This document shows positions 31,734-42,770 of a stretch of 64,000 nt of DNA, piece by piece. The stretch is taken from NCBI GenBank assembly GCA_032768795.1, contig CP136497.1, forward strand, positions 1,304,501 through 1,368,500, written 5' to 3'. Each line of letters opens with the position of its first letter. The stretch's first letter is position 1. The position numbers and the translations under genes are program-made. The notes under the pieces were generated by a model. It was not told where the DNA came from. It ran no database searches and saw only the letters and a list, made by a program, of their open reading frames with translations. Source of the DNA: Tremella fuciformis. Lineage: Eukaryota; Basidiomycota; Tremellomycetes; Tremellales; Tremellaceae.

Positions 31734-33304
31734 CTACAGCTCCGCCTGGACTTGCGGCAATGCAAACACCTCATCCACACCTCCCTTCACAGCCTCCACC
31801 AACTCCTCGATCTCTTCCGGAGAGATATTCAACGGTGGCGAGAAGAGGATATGGTCGCCCACGACACCATCGGCGGTACCCTTGCCAAAGCCCGAGTAGA
31901 CCGAAACCCCGCGCTTGAAGATGGCGTTGTCGAGCATGGTGGAGAGCGGTAGAGTTTTAGAGAACGTCGCCTTGGTCTGGCGATCTTTGACGAATTCAAG
32001 CGAGAGGAAGAGACCTCGACCGCGGATCTCGCCGACGTGCGGGTGGTCCCCGAGCGCCTCTTCGAGTCGTCTACGCAACTGCCGGTCAGCTTGTGGCTAA
32101 GGGCAATAAGTGAGAACGCACTAGGGCACCCCGCTTGGCGCACGTGTCGACAATGTCGTCCGAGTTGAAGATGGACAGGACGGCCACGCCCGCCGCCGCT
32201 GCCGCCGGGTGACACTGGAACGTCTGGCCATTGGCAAATGCGCCCGATCCGCGCTTCAGGCCCTCGATCACGCGTTGGGAGATGAGGACAGCTGAGAGAG
32301 CTTGATAGCCGCCGTTCAGGCCTTTTCCGACCGTTTGGATATCTGGAACAACCCCTGGTCGTCAGTTCTCCTTTTCTCAAGTTAGTCACAGTGAAGACCA
32401 CTCACCCTCCCACTCCCACGCGTGCATCTTGCCTGTACGCCCCATGCCACACATGATCTCGTCGAGGATAAGAAGGACACCATGTTTGTCGCATACCTCG
32501 CGAATGGCTTTGAAGTATCCTGGGACGGGTGTGAGGTTGCCCGCTGCTGCTCCGCCAACTAGCCGTCAGCTACAAAAGACAGATGGAGCTCGTCCAGCTA
32601 ACCCGTCTCTGCGAAGAAGGCTGCAACTTTGCCTTCGCCCACGCGCAAGATCTCCTGCTCGAGCTCGTCTGCGAGTCTTCGGGCGTACTGGTCGTCCGAC
32701 TCGTCGTCGCGTTTGTATCGGTACGGGTAGCACGGCGAGACGCGCGACATGTGCTGCATGAGTATCGGCTCAAAGTGCCGCCGGCGGTTCTGCCCTCAGC
32801 CTCTCCAGTACCATACATCAGGAGAGGACGCACTGGTATTCCGGTCAGGGAAACACAGCCGATGCTATTCCCATGATAACTGTTGTTCCTACTGATAATG
32901 TGCACGCGCTCCGGCTCGCCAATCTCCACAAAGTACTGCCGCGCAAGCTTGATCGCGCTCTCGTTCGCCTCGCTCCCCGACGAGAGAAAGACGGCGTGCG
33001 AGAGACCGCCGGGCCGGTCGCCCACGAGCATCTGGCCCAGGCGCTCGGCGGCGGGGTTGGTGAGGCGCGATGTGTGGTGGTACGACAGGGCCGACATTTG
33101 CGCTGCGACCGCCTGGACGACGCGCGGGTCGCCGTGCCCGATCGAGGCGACCGCCGCGCCGGCGCAGGCGTCGAGGATGCGCCGCCCGTCGTCGAGGTAG
33201 ATGTACGACCCTTGGGCCGAGACGACCGTCTCGGGCGCCTGGCCGTGAAGGGAGCGGTAGAGCAGGCAGGTGGGCGGCTGCTCGTCGATGCGGATGGGCG
33301 ACAT
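31734..33304 (-). CDS. Class III (PLP) aminotransferase
   Basis: Several exons encode a fold-type I, class III aminotransferase. Exon 1 has D-A-C-A-G-A-A-V-A-S-I-G-H-G and the phosphate-binding S-S-G-S-E-A-N-E-S-A-I-K-L-A-R-Q-Y-F. Next come S-Y-H-G-N-S-I-G and the diagnostic L-I-L-D-E-I-M-C-G-M-G-R-T-G, whose aspartate contacts PLP. The Schiff-base lysine lies in V-G-K-G-L-N-G-G-Y-Q, followed by F-Q-C-H-P-A-A-A-A-A-G. The C-terminus is D-E-V-F-A-L-P-Q-V-Q-A-E-L, stop at 31734. Length is about 450 residues, normal for the family. It transfers amino groups between an amine or omega-amino acid and an oxo-acid. With the nearby amidase it suggests handling of a nitrogen-containing compound; the substrate is unknown. 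Confidence 0.92.
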
Positions 33305-33836
33305 GGTGCAGCAAAGGCGGGACTGTGTGAGATTGGCGTGGAGGAGCGGATCGAAATTCAGGCTGAGGCCCGGTCAGATATCTTCAGTTGCGCTGATCGT
33401 GCGCTCTTTCTTCAGCCTGAACGGGTCGCGCCGATGATCGCCCGGCTTAGCCGGGGTGTTCGGGTTGACCGCCTGGACTTTGTCGGCCGCCAGGCCGACG
33501 CTGCGAGAGTAGAGTGAAGCTCATGGGTCGCCAAGAGGAGCTACACTCGTCGTCAAGCGAGGTGCATCTCCGTGCTCACTGGATAATGGGTGAACACACG
33601 TCTGAGGAATGAGTTGTCCAAGTGCCTGGAGTTGTCCAAGTGCCTGCCGCTCAGACGCGTGCGGTGCACGTGCCTCTGATTCCAAGACTCGGACTCGGAG
33701 GGTCGGCATCCGAATCGGGCCGGCAGTTCAGTTCAAGCGTTCACCATCCAGTCCCAGCTAGACAGCAAGATGCACCACCGTACACCTCTTCGCTGACACC
33801 GCTCACTCCTCACGGTACAGTAGCAGAATAGCCAAG

Positions 33837-35089
33837 ATGCCCTTCCAACTTCCCCCATTCGACGCACTACCACTGAAGAAAGACGGTCCACCACTGAACG
33901 CCTGGGGCCTGTTTGGGGAGGGGGACGAACTGGGCCGCGCCAACTTGATCGACGCAGCGGCCGTACGACGGGGCTTGGAGGCTGCCAAAGAGGGCATCGT
34001 GGTGAACCTCAAGTATAGTCGTCACTCTTCTGACGGGCTTGAGAGCTGAGGGTAGTCTGCCGCTGGACATTGCGCCGCTGTGCTCGGCCCGAGCACCATT
34101 GCACCATCAAGTGTGGGTGTATCCCCAGTATGGTCTGGTGGAGATGGGCTGAGTACAGGCTGAGGCGGGATGACTGTAATGACGATGCGGTGACGATTAA
34201 CACGCAGTCGTCTACGCAGTGGGACGGCCTGCGGCATGGGGGATACAAGGACTGGCCCGCGCCGGGGCAGTACACGTGAGTCCCCCCTTCCGCCAGAGAC
34301 AAGATAGAAAGGCGGGGGCAGTGCGACAAGGCGGTGGGGAATTGACCGTGAGGTTCTACGGCGGGCAGACGTTCGACGAAGCGTCCGATCCCTCCAACAA
34401 GCGGTACGGCATCGACCGTCAGTCCCCTTACTCGAAGCTAGACGTCCAAGGCTGACTGTGGAGAATTCGCCAAACACCCCCTGACGTCGCGCGCACACCT
34501 GCTCGACATCCCGCGGTACCTCTCGCGGCACTCCCTCCCCCCGCTCGAGCCCTTATCGGCCGCTACGCCCATCTCGCTCGACACGCTCAAGGCGTGTGCG
34601 GCCGAATGCGGCGTCAAGCTGGAACAGGGCGACATGCTCATCGTGCGGACGGGTTTCACCGAGGCGATCGAGGCCCTGGGGGCGGAGGAGCGGAGGGTGA
34701 GGGGGGAAGACGAGAAGCAGGGGTGGGTCGGGGTGGACCAGTCGGACGAGATGCTGCGGTGGCACTGGGAGAGCGGGGTGGCTGCTGTGGTGACGGACGG
34801 GTGAGCGGCCGCGCAGCGGGAGCCCTCCTTCTCGGATACCCTGATGGGTATTGTGTTGGTTGGTGGAGCTGACCCCAGCCTCGCGTACGAATGTGTCGGG
34901 CCCAAGGCGTTCTTGTTCCACCACATCTTCCTTGGAGGATGGGGCATGTCCATCGGGGAGTTGTTCGACCTGCGTCAGCTGGCGGTGGAGTGTGACAACC
35001 TGGGCCGGTGGACGTTTCTCTTTACGAGCATGCCGCTCTATGTCCCTGGGGGCATCGCGAGCCCGCCCAATGCACAGGCAATCTTATAG
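33837..35089 (+). CDS. Cyclase-family (kynurenine formamidase-like) hydrolase
   Basis: About five exons encode a protein of the metal-dependent Cyclase family (PF04199 type). The N-terminus is M-P-F-Q-L-P-P-F-D, with W-G-L-F-G-E-G-D-E-L-G-R-A-N-L-I. The metal-site motif Q-W-D-G-L-R-H-G-G-Y follows, then G-Q-T-F-D-E-A and L-L-D-I-P-R-Y-L. Further motifs are G-D-M-L-I-V-R-T-G-F-T-E, W-H-W-E-S-G-V-A-A-V-V-T-D-G and a C-terminal W-T-F-L-F-T-S-M-P-L-Y-V-P-G-G-I-A-S-P-P-N. Fungal relatives are often annotated as putative cyclases and act on amide or ester bonds. It is divergent from the aminotransferase and the last gene of the accessory block. Intron positions near 34018-34060 and 34276-34330 were inferred from frame changes. 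Confidence 0.88.
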
Positions 35090-35245
35090 AGGTATGCAGG
35101 AAGTGCCACTTGCCACATCACGTGACTTCCTTCCCCCCCTCTACAGCTCCAACTGCAAGTATAGCCAATGCATATCGTCCATAGCCCACAACACCTCGCG
35201 CTGCACTGAGAGGAGACGCCCTTAGCTAGAGCGCGCCGAGGAAGG

Positions 35246-35915
35246 ATGACCGTCCACGCGCTGTGGGTGATCAACAAAGCGGGCGGCCTCGTCTTCTCCC
35301 GCTCATACTCCGGTACGCCCTCCCCTTCCCCTTCCCCTTCTCTGCGTCCAGCCTGCGGCTGACGCGCAGACACCCTGCCCCCGCTCGACCTCAACACGGT
35401 GCTCATCCTCGCTGGCACCCTGCACGGGATTCACGCCATCACTGCCCGCTTGAATCCTGATCCGAGCAAGGCGAGGGATCGCGGTGGCTCTGGGTCCGGG
35501 GGGATGGAGAGCTTTGAGGCTGAGAATTGGGGCGGGAGGGTGTGGTTGACGCCGACGGGTAAGCCGCGCGTGCCAAGCGCAGCGAGGCTCTCCTCCTTCC
35601 ATCCAACACGTCACTGTCCCCTGCCACCTTTTCGTCGTGAAGAGGGAGGTGTCAGTTGGGGGGGAGCTGACAGCAGGCACCAAATTCGTCGTCCTGCACT
35701 CGATAGGCCATCAAGGCCTAGACGACCTCCTGCGCAGAGTCTACGAGACATGTACGTCGCACCCCTCTTCCATGTCCATATGAGAAGAGGAGGGCTGACG
35801 CGATGACGCAGACGCCGACGCGGTGATGAAGAACCCATTCCATACGCTCGAGATGCCCATCAATTCCAGCCTGTTCGAGAGCCGCCTGGCCGGCCTGATC
35901 GCCGCTGTCAACTAG
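35246..35915 (+). CDS. TRS23: TRAPP complex subunit TRS23 (TRAPPC4)
   Basis: Four exons (35246-35312, 35370-35558, 35677-35751, 35812-35915) sum to 435 nt, 144 residues. The protein opens M-T-V-H-A-L-W-V-I-N-K-A-G-G-L-V-F, the longin-type start of TRAPPC4. It contains F-V-V-L-H-S-I-G and L-L-R-R-V-Y-E-T-Y-A-D-A-V-M-K-N-P-F, and ends S-R-L-A-G-L-I-A-A-V-N. As part of the TRAPP complexes it helps load Ypt1/Rab1 with GTP at the Golgi. It is a conserved core gene, marking the right border of the accessory catabolic block. Confidence 0.93.
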
Positions 35916-36601
35916 GCCTCTCACTGGATCACTGGATCATTGGGGCCCGATCATGATGACGACTGACGACTTGTTGTAATCACTACTTGAGCTAGATGCA
36001 TAGCATGGCACGGCACGCGGCAAGTGGCTAGCTGGACTGGGCGGGTCCCCAGACCTCAGGAAGCGGTCGGGAGTGGTCCACCGGATCATCGTGCGGAGGA
36101 TGTCCGCTGCTTGCTGGTCCTAGCTGGGCTGGGGAGTAGAGGCGATTATGATGTCCGTTAGACTAGCCTTGGGGAGGCTGGCGATGAGATGTCGGCCTCG
36201 CCATCCTTGCTTGCCCCGCCCCAAAGGTCTACCGTGTACGAGTAGAGGAGATACCTTTGAAACGCAGGTCGGACACAGGAGAACGCCATCGGACGCCTTC
36301 CGCAACACATCCCATCGCATCTCATCTCATCCAAGAGGCGCCATAGATGTGGGGAAGCAAGGCATGTCTACCGGTCCGGACCTCCGGGTACTCGTCTTGG
36401 CGGCTGGCAAGAGGAGAAGAGAAGAAGCAGTGCATCCGCAGGAATGCATCAGTTGATCCGGCCGGACAGCGACCCGACCTTGCAGCTGTCATGTTGTCGC
36501 TTAGGGGCAAGAAGAGAGCAACTGGGGCAGAAGCAGTGTCATCGTTGACAATCATGCCATGGTGTTCGAAATAACAGGTGGAAGATTCGAAATAACCTGC
36601 A
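35916..36601. other. Intergenic, left flank of the TIR element
   Basis: No gene seen. The 11-mer TTCGAAATAAC occurs twice, at about 36564 and 36585, just outside the element's left end. The base triplet CAG at 36600-36602 may be the target duplication. Confidence 0.5.
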
Positions 36602-36626
36602 GCTACGGTGGCCCGTTAGTTTCACG
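36602..36626 (+). repeat. Left terminal inverted repeat
   Basis: 25 bp, beginning GCTACGGTGGCCCG and ending GTTTCACG. It is the exact reverse complement of 42746-42770. Confidence 0.93.
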
Positions 36627-36775
36627 GTGGCATCGCTCGGTGGCGGATTGTTGCTCGCGCACTCTGGCCTTTTGCTTCCTGCCATTCATCATTATCATGC
36701 ATCATTTTGCTGTGAAGAAGCCTGGCAGCTCTGCTAGCCTCGTCTCTGTCACCTTATCTGTCCAGCATGTAAAAA

Positions 36776-37876
36776 CTATCTGCTTGAGCTGCATGTCTCG
36801 CAAAGCAGCACTGCCGCTTTCGCTTTCGCTTTCCAGCCCTGATCCTGCTCCCAAAGGTTCGAGTTTGTGAAGGTATCGCTCTGCCAAGAAGCCAACAACA
36901 TCCCCAGATTGCATAGGGATAGTGACGCCAAGCTCAGGAAGGTGTAGCAGTGCCGGAGCACCCAGGAGAGTGAGGATTGTGTAGTGATTGCCTGCGCTTC
37001 AGTTGCACCGCTTTCCCAGTCTTCTGGGTCGCAATCCCACTCACCTAGGTCCCTTGTATCTCGATGAAACTCAGTCCCCTCGCCCCAGCTGACAGCCAGC
37101 ATCGTTCCCATGCCTCCCAGCCGATAAGGGGCATTCCCTCGCTCCAATGCTAGCGCATCCCTGGTTCTCTTCAAGGTTCTCCTGTTGGCGCTTTGAGCTT
37201 TGCCTCGCTTTCGCCTCTGACCCTCTCTGCCTCCCATAGCCTTTGCTCTTGCCCTCCCATCGCACAGAGCTCGCAGATATCGTGCTGATCGCCGATGTGC
37301 TGTCTGCATTGACTTTGCCACCATTGGGTCGATCTCTCTGAGCGCTTTCTGAGGCCGCTTGCCCATGAAAAGATCATAAGAGGCTGTGAGAAGTCGGATC
37401 AGACGTCGTTTTCGAGCTGAAGCTGGCAGGCTGTCTGCAGAGACAACGCTGTGACTTGCATATCGACACCAGATGCCAAACCACCATTGGTGGAAGCCTG
37501 CTCCTCGCGATTTTCGAGTATGGGCAGGCAGTCCAGCCTCCCAGACCTGGCGCACTCGAAATCTGAGCATTGTGCGCTCTCCAGCTCTGATTGCTTGAGG
37601 AATTCGGAATGCAGCATATCTGGGTGTGTCTGGGCGATGATCTGGGTTGGGAATACCATAACTGACATGCCCAGACGAGAGGGTGATGCTGTGCTGAGTG
37701 TGATAGGCAATGAGGTCGCTCTGGGGGCCGTTCAAGACGTTGATAGGGGGCGATTTGGGCGAAATAGGCTGGAATGGGAAGCTGCTAGGAAGGGGGAAGT
37801 CGACTTTCTGCCTGTCTCTTGCTCTCCTCTTCGCTTTCCTTTGCTGATTGCGTGATACCATGCTGCAGTGTGCCAA
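36776..37876 (-). CDS. Unrecognised basic protein within the TIR element
   Basis: An intronless 366-residue frame that I do not recognise. It opens M-A-H-C-S-M-V-S-R-N-Q-Q-R-K-A-K-R-R-A-R-D-R and stays rich in arginine and lysine, including R-R-K-R-G-K-A-Q-S-A-N-R-R-T-L-K-R-T-R. Isolated tryptophan and aromatic clusters (F-H-Q-W-W-F-G-I-W-C) occur in the middle. A DNA- or RNA-binding role in the element's life cycle is a guess. It lies between the left TIR and the integrase gene, on the same strand as the other two element genes. It could also be an accessory protein that only this element lineage carries. Confidence 0.6.
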   Translation of the reverse strand: MAHCSMVSRNQQRKAKRRARDRQKVDFPLPSSFPFQPISPKSPPINVLNGPQSDLIAYHTQHSITLSSGHVSYGIPNPDHRPDTPRYAAFRIPQAIRAGERTMLRFRVRQVWEAGLPAHTRKSRGAGFHQWWFGIWCRYASHSVVSADSLPASARKRRLIRLLTASYDLFMGKRPQKALREIDPMVAKSMQTAHRRSARYLRALCDGRARAKAMGGREGQRRKRGKAQSANRRTLKRTRDALALERGNAPYRLGGMGTMLAVSWGEGTEFHRDTRDLGEWDCDPEDWESGATEAQAITTQSSLSWVLRHCYTFLSLASLSLCNLGMLLASWQSDTFTNSNLWEQDQGWKAKAKAAVLLCETCSSSR

Positions 37877-38359
37877 CGGCGGAGCGTTTTGCCTGGGCTC
37901 CTACCAGCAGAGGGTACTTTGCAATCAGTTTGGATCACAGAGAGGAGATGAGAAGACAGGAGGCGACGACGAGAATGCGCCGAGCTGGTTCTGCTTGTTT
38001 ACATGGGCACGGCCCCATAGCAACGGCATTATAGGCCATTGCAGTTGTGGCTCTAGTCACTGATGCCCTCAACTCCCTTCGTCCTCCTCCTCCTCCGCAC
38101 TAAGTCTCCGTCGCCTCGCCCTTCGGGCTCGCCCAGCTGCTGCGCAGCTGAGACTACGACTTTGTGCTCGTCGTCGTCGTCCTCGGTCGTGGGGCTGAAT
38201 CCTTCCTCTCTTCCCCCTTCTTCCTCCCTCTCTCTCCCCTTTCTCCCCTCTCTCCTCTCCTCTTCTCCTTCTTCCTCTCTTCTCTCTTCCTTCCTTGTGT
38301 ACGGGCAAGGTTCTGATGTCAGCAGTTGAGTTGTACGGGAATGAAGTGTATGCAATACC

Positions 38360-39822
38360 TCATGGCTCTACTTGCTGATGGACGACAGTAAGAGGCTCTC
38401 GAACCCATGGCAGCATCTGCGAGAAAAGTGTCCAGACACTCTTCATCTTCCATTCTGCCGCAGCTGTGCCAAGACCAGCATGTGCCGACTGGCATATGTT
38501 CTCCTCTTCCTGCGTGATCCATCGTAGCTGAGCTTGTTCCTCCGCCATCTCAAACCACTGTTGAACCTCAACTCTCTCCTCTTCCGTGAAGACAGTGAGA
38601 CACTGCATCCCATTGTGATGCTCGGGATGCGCATAGAAGTCACTCCTCCGTCCTCCCGATGGGTTAGGCTTTGAAGGCTGTCGACGAACAGGATAGGTGT
38701 TATGGAATGCCATGTGCTGTTGAAGGGCTTGTTGGACGAGGGGTACAAAGAGGAAGAAGAAGAGGGATCTGCGTGTGAGTACATCCTCGTCACTCACACA
38801 TCCAGATCAGACACCAACTCATGCACCGGATTTGTTGGCACAAAGTCCCTTGTCCTCCCCTCCTCGATGCTCTCTTTGATGCGGCCAACCACCTCCTTGT
38901 GCACAGCAGGCCAGGCTCGCTCGATGGTGATGTTCTGAGTGGACTTGAGTGGGATGTGGGGAGGTATCTCGTCCAGACCAGTTTCTTGCAACATGCGAGC
39001 CCTGATGATCAGTCCACACTGTCTCAAATTGTTTAAATAATACCGTAATTCCATCTGCGTCTGAATGATCCTGCCAGTCTCTGACCCTCGGTCCGTAGCA
39101 AGCTGCAGAGGGTATCCTGTGACTCAGCTCGTCTAACTTGACTGTCAACAGCTGACACGTACCACCAGCTTCCAGCAAAGTCTTCAGATAGAGCCAATGG
39201 GTGTTGACCTCAATACGGTTGCTCTTGAATGCGTGAAGAGCAAGTAGCTTGCCTGACCAGACATCCCGTATGCCATAGATCCCAAAACCCCAGCTTGACA
39301 GCTTGTCGTGCCCATCCATAGACCACTGCCGATTGGGTCCTTCTGTAAATATGGGGTACCGACGTATCACCTTCTGTCCAGGTTGACGTCCCACAAGGCC
39401 TTGAGGATCCCGCTCTTGCATCACTTTGTACACATCACTTCTACTCTCATTGAGCCTGGGCAATGGTCGCTCTGAAAGCTGAGGCTCACCGTGATGCAAG
39501 AACACCAGACAAGGCAAGGGCATGCTTGGTCCCCCTGTAGCCTCTCCGCTGATCAGGACCTTCGAGCTCGTCAATGGCCCTTCCTAGCACCTCATGATCT
39601 CGAACTCCAGAGCGAGGTCCACAGGTCTGATTCCTCTTCTTGAAACGATAGAATGCGGATCGCGAGCTGACTGTCAGTCTAATCTTCTGCACCGCCTTGA
39701 AGGTCTTGCCTGAAGACACTGCCCGGGTGCTCCTCAAGCAGCCTGTTATTGATTTCCTCAAATGAAGCAAGTCCAGCCAGGTGATAATGGTGGATGATCT
39801 CTGAAAGTCGTTCGTCTTCCAT
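38360..39822 (-). CDS. Integrase-type DDE transposase of the TIR element
   Basis: Exons join through short introns, one of them GC-AG (39667-39709). The start M-E-D-E-R-L-S-E-I-I-H-H-Y-H-L-A-G-L leads into a helix-turn-helix-like N-terminus, then F-Y-R-F-K-K-R-N and Q-R-R-G-Y-R-G-T-K. The catalytic core follows: W-S-M-D-G-H-D-K-L-S-S-W-G-F-G-I-Y-G-I (first D), L-A-T-D-R-G-S-E-T-G (second D) and Q-N-I-T-I-E-R-A-W (E). A C-terminal domain with F-F-F-L-F-V-P-L-V-Q-Q-A-L ends at 38360. All three acidic catalytic residues are present after splicing, for example the G-G-Y-P-L-Q join at the intron near 39115-39165. Members of this core family occur in fungal and animal DNA transposons. Confidence 0.87.
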
Positions 39823-39964
39823 GGCAATTGATCAAGGATGTCGTGATGTGATTTATCACAGAACAAGTCAAACATCAAAGGGAATCTCATTCAACGGAGC
39901 ATCAAATCCCCATACACGATTCATCTGCATGCATACTTGTTATCGAGCACCTAGCAAGGTCCAA

Positions 39965-42505
39965 CTACAACGGGGAAGGGAAGAACTTGCCCAAATCTAA
40001 GTGCTTCACAATTGGCTCAGCACGAGGAGGTGGAAGCTTTGGAAACACTTCCATGATAGGCCCATCTCGAGACTTGAGCCAATACGCCTCAGAAGCATGT
40101 TGACTATACTCCTCCTCCCACTCACGAGCCGTCATTTCACCTCGCCTCCAGAAGGGTAATTCTTGTGGACGGGGATAGGCCTCATCCGATATGACATTCA
40201 GCCAGTTGTGTCGATCAAAAGGCTTGAGCCCAAGACCACGACAGATGTCATTGCAGTCATGGTTGCGGAAGAAGACAGTGATGGCTGGTCGACCTTTATC
40301 CCCAAGAGATGTATTCTGATCATACCTATGCCGTCAACCAAGCAGTGTTGTGTAGACAGTAGACTGACGAGTGCAAGATCAGATCAAACAGGCGGTATGT
40401 CTTCTCAATGTGACGTTTGGAGAATCCTCGCATCTCAAGAAACCCTGTGGTCATCAACAATGTGTGAGCTCTCCAGGCAGATGCGCACCTTGAATGTCCG
40501 CAAAGAAATAGACATTGTTTGATGTAGCAAAAATCCAGTGCAGCCACGCATGCAACTCCATAACAAGGGACTGAGGGAGAGGGGATGCCTGGTGCAGATG
40601 CTCTGCCTCGTATTGCGTGCCAAAAAGCTTGATCTCCTCATTGCTTTGAGCCCCTCGTTGAACACCAGAGAGGCGCTTCTCCACCAGCCAGCTCCGTGGA
40701 CCCTGTGATGGGTTCAAAGGTCTCTCTTCAATCACAAATGACTGGGGAACCTCAAACCCTCCCAACTTAGCCCCGTCATCTTCAAGGGTTCCAAACTCAC
40801 GGGTGCGTGGTGTAGCAAGCTTCTTATCAACCACTTCGGTGCGAAAGATTTCACAGTAGTTGTTCGCACAGCATGTCTTGATTGCCTCAAGCCAAGCCAA
40901 GTGATAGTGTTCCGCTTCAGAGATTTTGTTGTTGATCGTGTGCCATTTAGAGAGGTTGACCATGACACGAGGGTTGAGAGTGTGAATCCGCTTGGCAACC
41001 CAAACATGCTTCTTGCCAACACGAAGCTGAACAATCAGCCATTGCCAAGCTTGCGACATCCACTTGCCAACATACCGTGAATGCAGCCTTGAATGCACCA
41101 CTTGCAAAGGGCTTGATGTCGAGCGAGCCTTCCTCCACAGTGTCACTCTGGACAGGCACAATTGATCCATCCTCGGCATAACCAGGATAGATCCGTACAA
41201 AGCGAATCGTCTCTGTGCTGGGCAGGCTGGATGGTTTTGGGAGGACGAGCGGAGTGAAAGATTGTCGCTGAGGGAAGATGGAACTCATTGCTGTCTGTGC
41301 TCGTGAAAGAGTCATCGCTGCTGCTTTGAGCGCTGTCATGGGAGACCAGGTGGACTTACGTTCTTTGTGCAGTGCAAGGAGGGCTGACGCTGCTGCTTGA
41401 CCAGCAATCCTTGGAGCTGCACTTTTGTTCGAAGCAGTGCTACTGGACACCCGGCTACGTTTTGGCACAGGCTCGACAGAAGATATACTCGAATCAGATA
41501 AGACGTGAGACTGTTTGTCAGCTTCCTCATATGTAGGCAGACAACTCACCTGAGGAGGGAGTGCCGTGGGCGACAGTACATCGAAGCGTACGACAATAAC
41601 ATGCCCCTTTGTATCCTGCAGCCGTCCATACATTGGGTTTGCACCCTTGTAAAACTCTCGGAAGAATGAAGCAAGCTTCTTGTTCCACCCAAAGAATGAC
41701 TCATTGTCGAGAGTTGATGGCTGACCTTGGCGATTATGAAGGGCTCGGAAGACCTGTGCACTGCAATTGTCAACTTTGGCTACAATTTCACAGCATGCCC
41801 ACTCCGTGATTGCAAACCCAAATGCCATCTCTCCTTCCCCACGACCATTGCCCGTACCCATCCAGGTCTCAGCCAACTGGTTCCAAGCATTGGCAAAAGC
41901 ATCCTGTACCGTCCAGTCCCACTCTCCGCGGATGTCAGGGAGAGGATGTGACCACTTCTTTGGTCTTCCACTTGGCCCTTTAACTAGAATGTCAACGTCG
42001 ACCTTACAAATATGTGTCAATTGGATGTGACGTACTGTTCACCCAAACCTCAGGCTTGATGCAGGGCCACACAGAAAGGTCATCCTTGAAATTTGTCTTG
42101 TGTTGAGTACGATGGGCAGAGAGCCGAGTTGCTGTGAGAGCTGGCATCTCCTTCCTGGAAGTCGGTCCATCCCCATGCGTGAGGTCTCGACCAATTGCAC
42201 CAGTCAGGGGTCCTAATTTTTGAGTGCCAGGATTGCACGCTCAAGCCACTCACGACTAACTGCAGGGTGACAGGCTGGGCACACCCACTCTGGTAGTTCT
42301 GAAAGCCCATGTTTACCGCAAGAGTCACACTGTTTGACGTGGGGCTGATCATGAGCACGGTGACCAAGCCAGTGTGATGACTCACGCTATCAAGCATTCT
42401 TTTGATGACCCCATCATCTTGAGCGGAGAACCTTGCAAGACAGAGACCGCAGTGGGCCACCTTGAGCAATGGGAAGTCTTTGTCGCAGCTTTGACACAGA
42501 GGCAT
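39965..42505 (-). CDS. Alpha-kinase domain protein with N-terminal zinc-binding motifs
   Basis: The ATG at 42505 gives P-L-C-Q-S-C-D-K-D-F and H-C-G-L-C. After a short intron come C-D-S-C-G-K-H and W-V-C-P-A-C-H, that is, four CxxC zinc-ribbon pairs. A linker follows, with G-P-S-G-R-P-K-K-W and a serine-rich section. The alpha-kinase catalytic part has F-A-S-G-A-F-K-A-A-F (nucleotide loop), W-V-A-K-R (lysine), V-Y-F-F-A-D-I-Q-G (metal site) and S-L-G-D-K-G-R-P-A-I...F-R-N-H-D-C-N-D-I-C-R-G-L-G-L. That last stretch holds the family's structural zinc His/Cys residues. The stop is at 39965. Alpha-kinases are expanded in mushrooms and relatives. Here the gene lies wholly inside the TIRs on the same strand as the transposase, so it is element cargo. 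Confidence 0.88.
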
Positions 42506-42667
42506 CGTGTTGATTGTTGATGATGAAGACTTGGAGAGGAATGACCTTTACGTCAAGCCGGGCAGATGGGATTATGTATCTGTGAGACAAGTGATGCAGC
42601 GACATTGTCCAAACTCTTGGCCTATTGTCTTGTCTGTTGAGCGACGCCACTCAAACGGTGCATGGAC

Positions 42668-42720
42668 ACAAAAAAGCGTTGAATGAACAAAAAAGCGTTG
42701 AATGAATAAACAAAAAAGCA
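42668..42720 (+). repeat. Short direct repeats near the right TIR
   Basis: Two full units and one partial unit of AACAAAAAAGCGTTGAATG-like sequence lie in tandem, 25 bp inside the right TIR. Such subterminal repeats are typical transposase-binding regions, though that role is inferred. Confidence 0.8.
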
Positions 42721-42745
42721 TCTTGTGTTGTCCGATTTCAAAGGG

Positions 42746-42770
42746 CGTGAAACTAACGGGCCACCGTAGC
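42746..42770 (-). repeat. Right terminal inverted repeat
   Basis: 25 bp, beginning CGTGAAACTAACGGG and ending CCACCGTAGC. It is the exact inverse of the left repeat at 36602. Confidence 0.93.

Larger units (their letters stand above)
36602..42770. mobile_element. 6.2-kb DNA transposon-like element with integrase and alpha-kinase genes
   Basis: The ends are perfect 25-bp terminal inverted repeats, left GCTACGGTGGCCCGTTAGTT... at 36602-36626 and its reverse complement at 42746-42770. CAG stands directly outside the CTACGG ends on both sides, so a 3-bp target duplication is possible. Inside are three minus-strand genes: an unknown basic protein, an integrase-type DDE protein and an alpha-kinase. 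The integrase belongs to the eukaryotic group related to retroviral/IS3-type cores and would be the transposase. Intact genes and identical TIRs suggest a young, possibly active element. The superfamily is not assigned. An IS3EU- or Ginger-like integrase element is the nearest idea, but the short target duplication may not fit. Confidence 0.85.
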
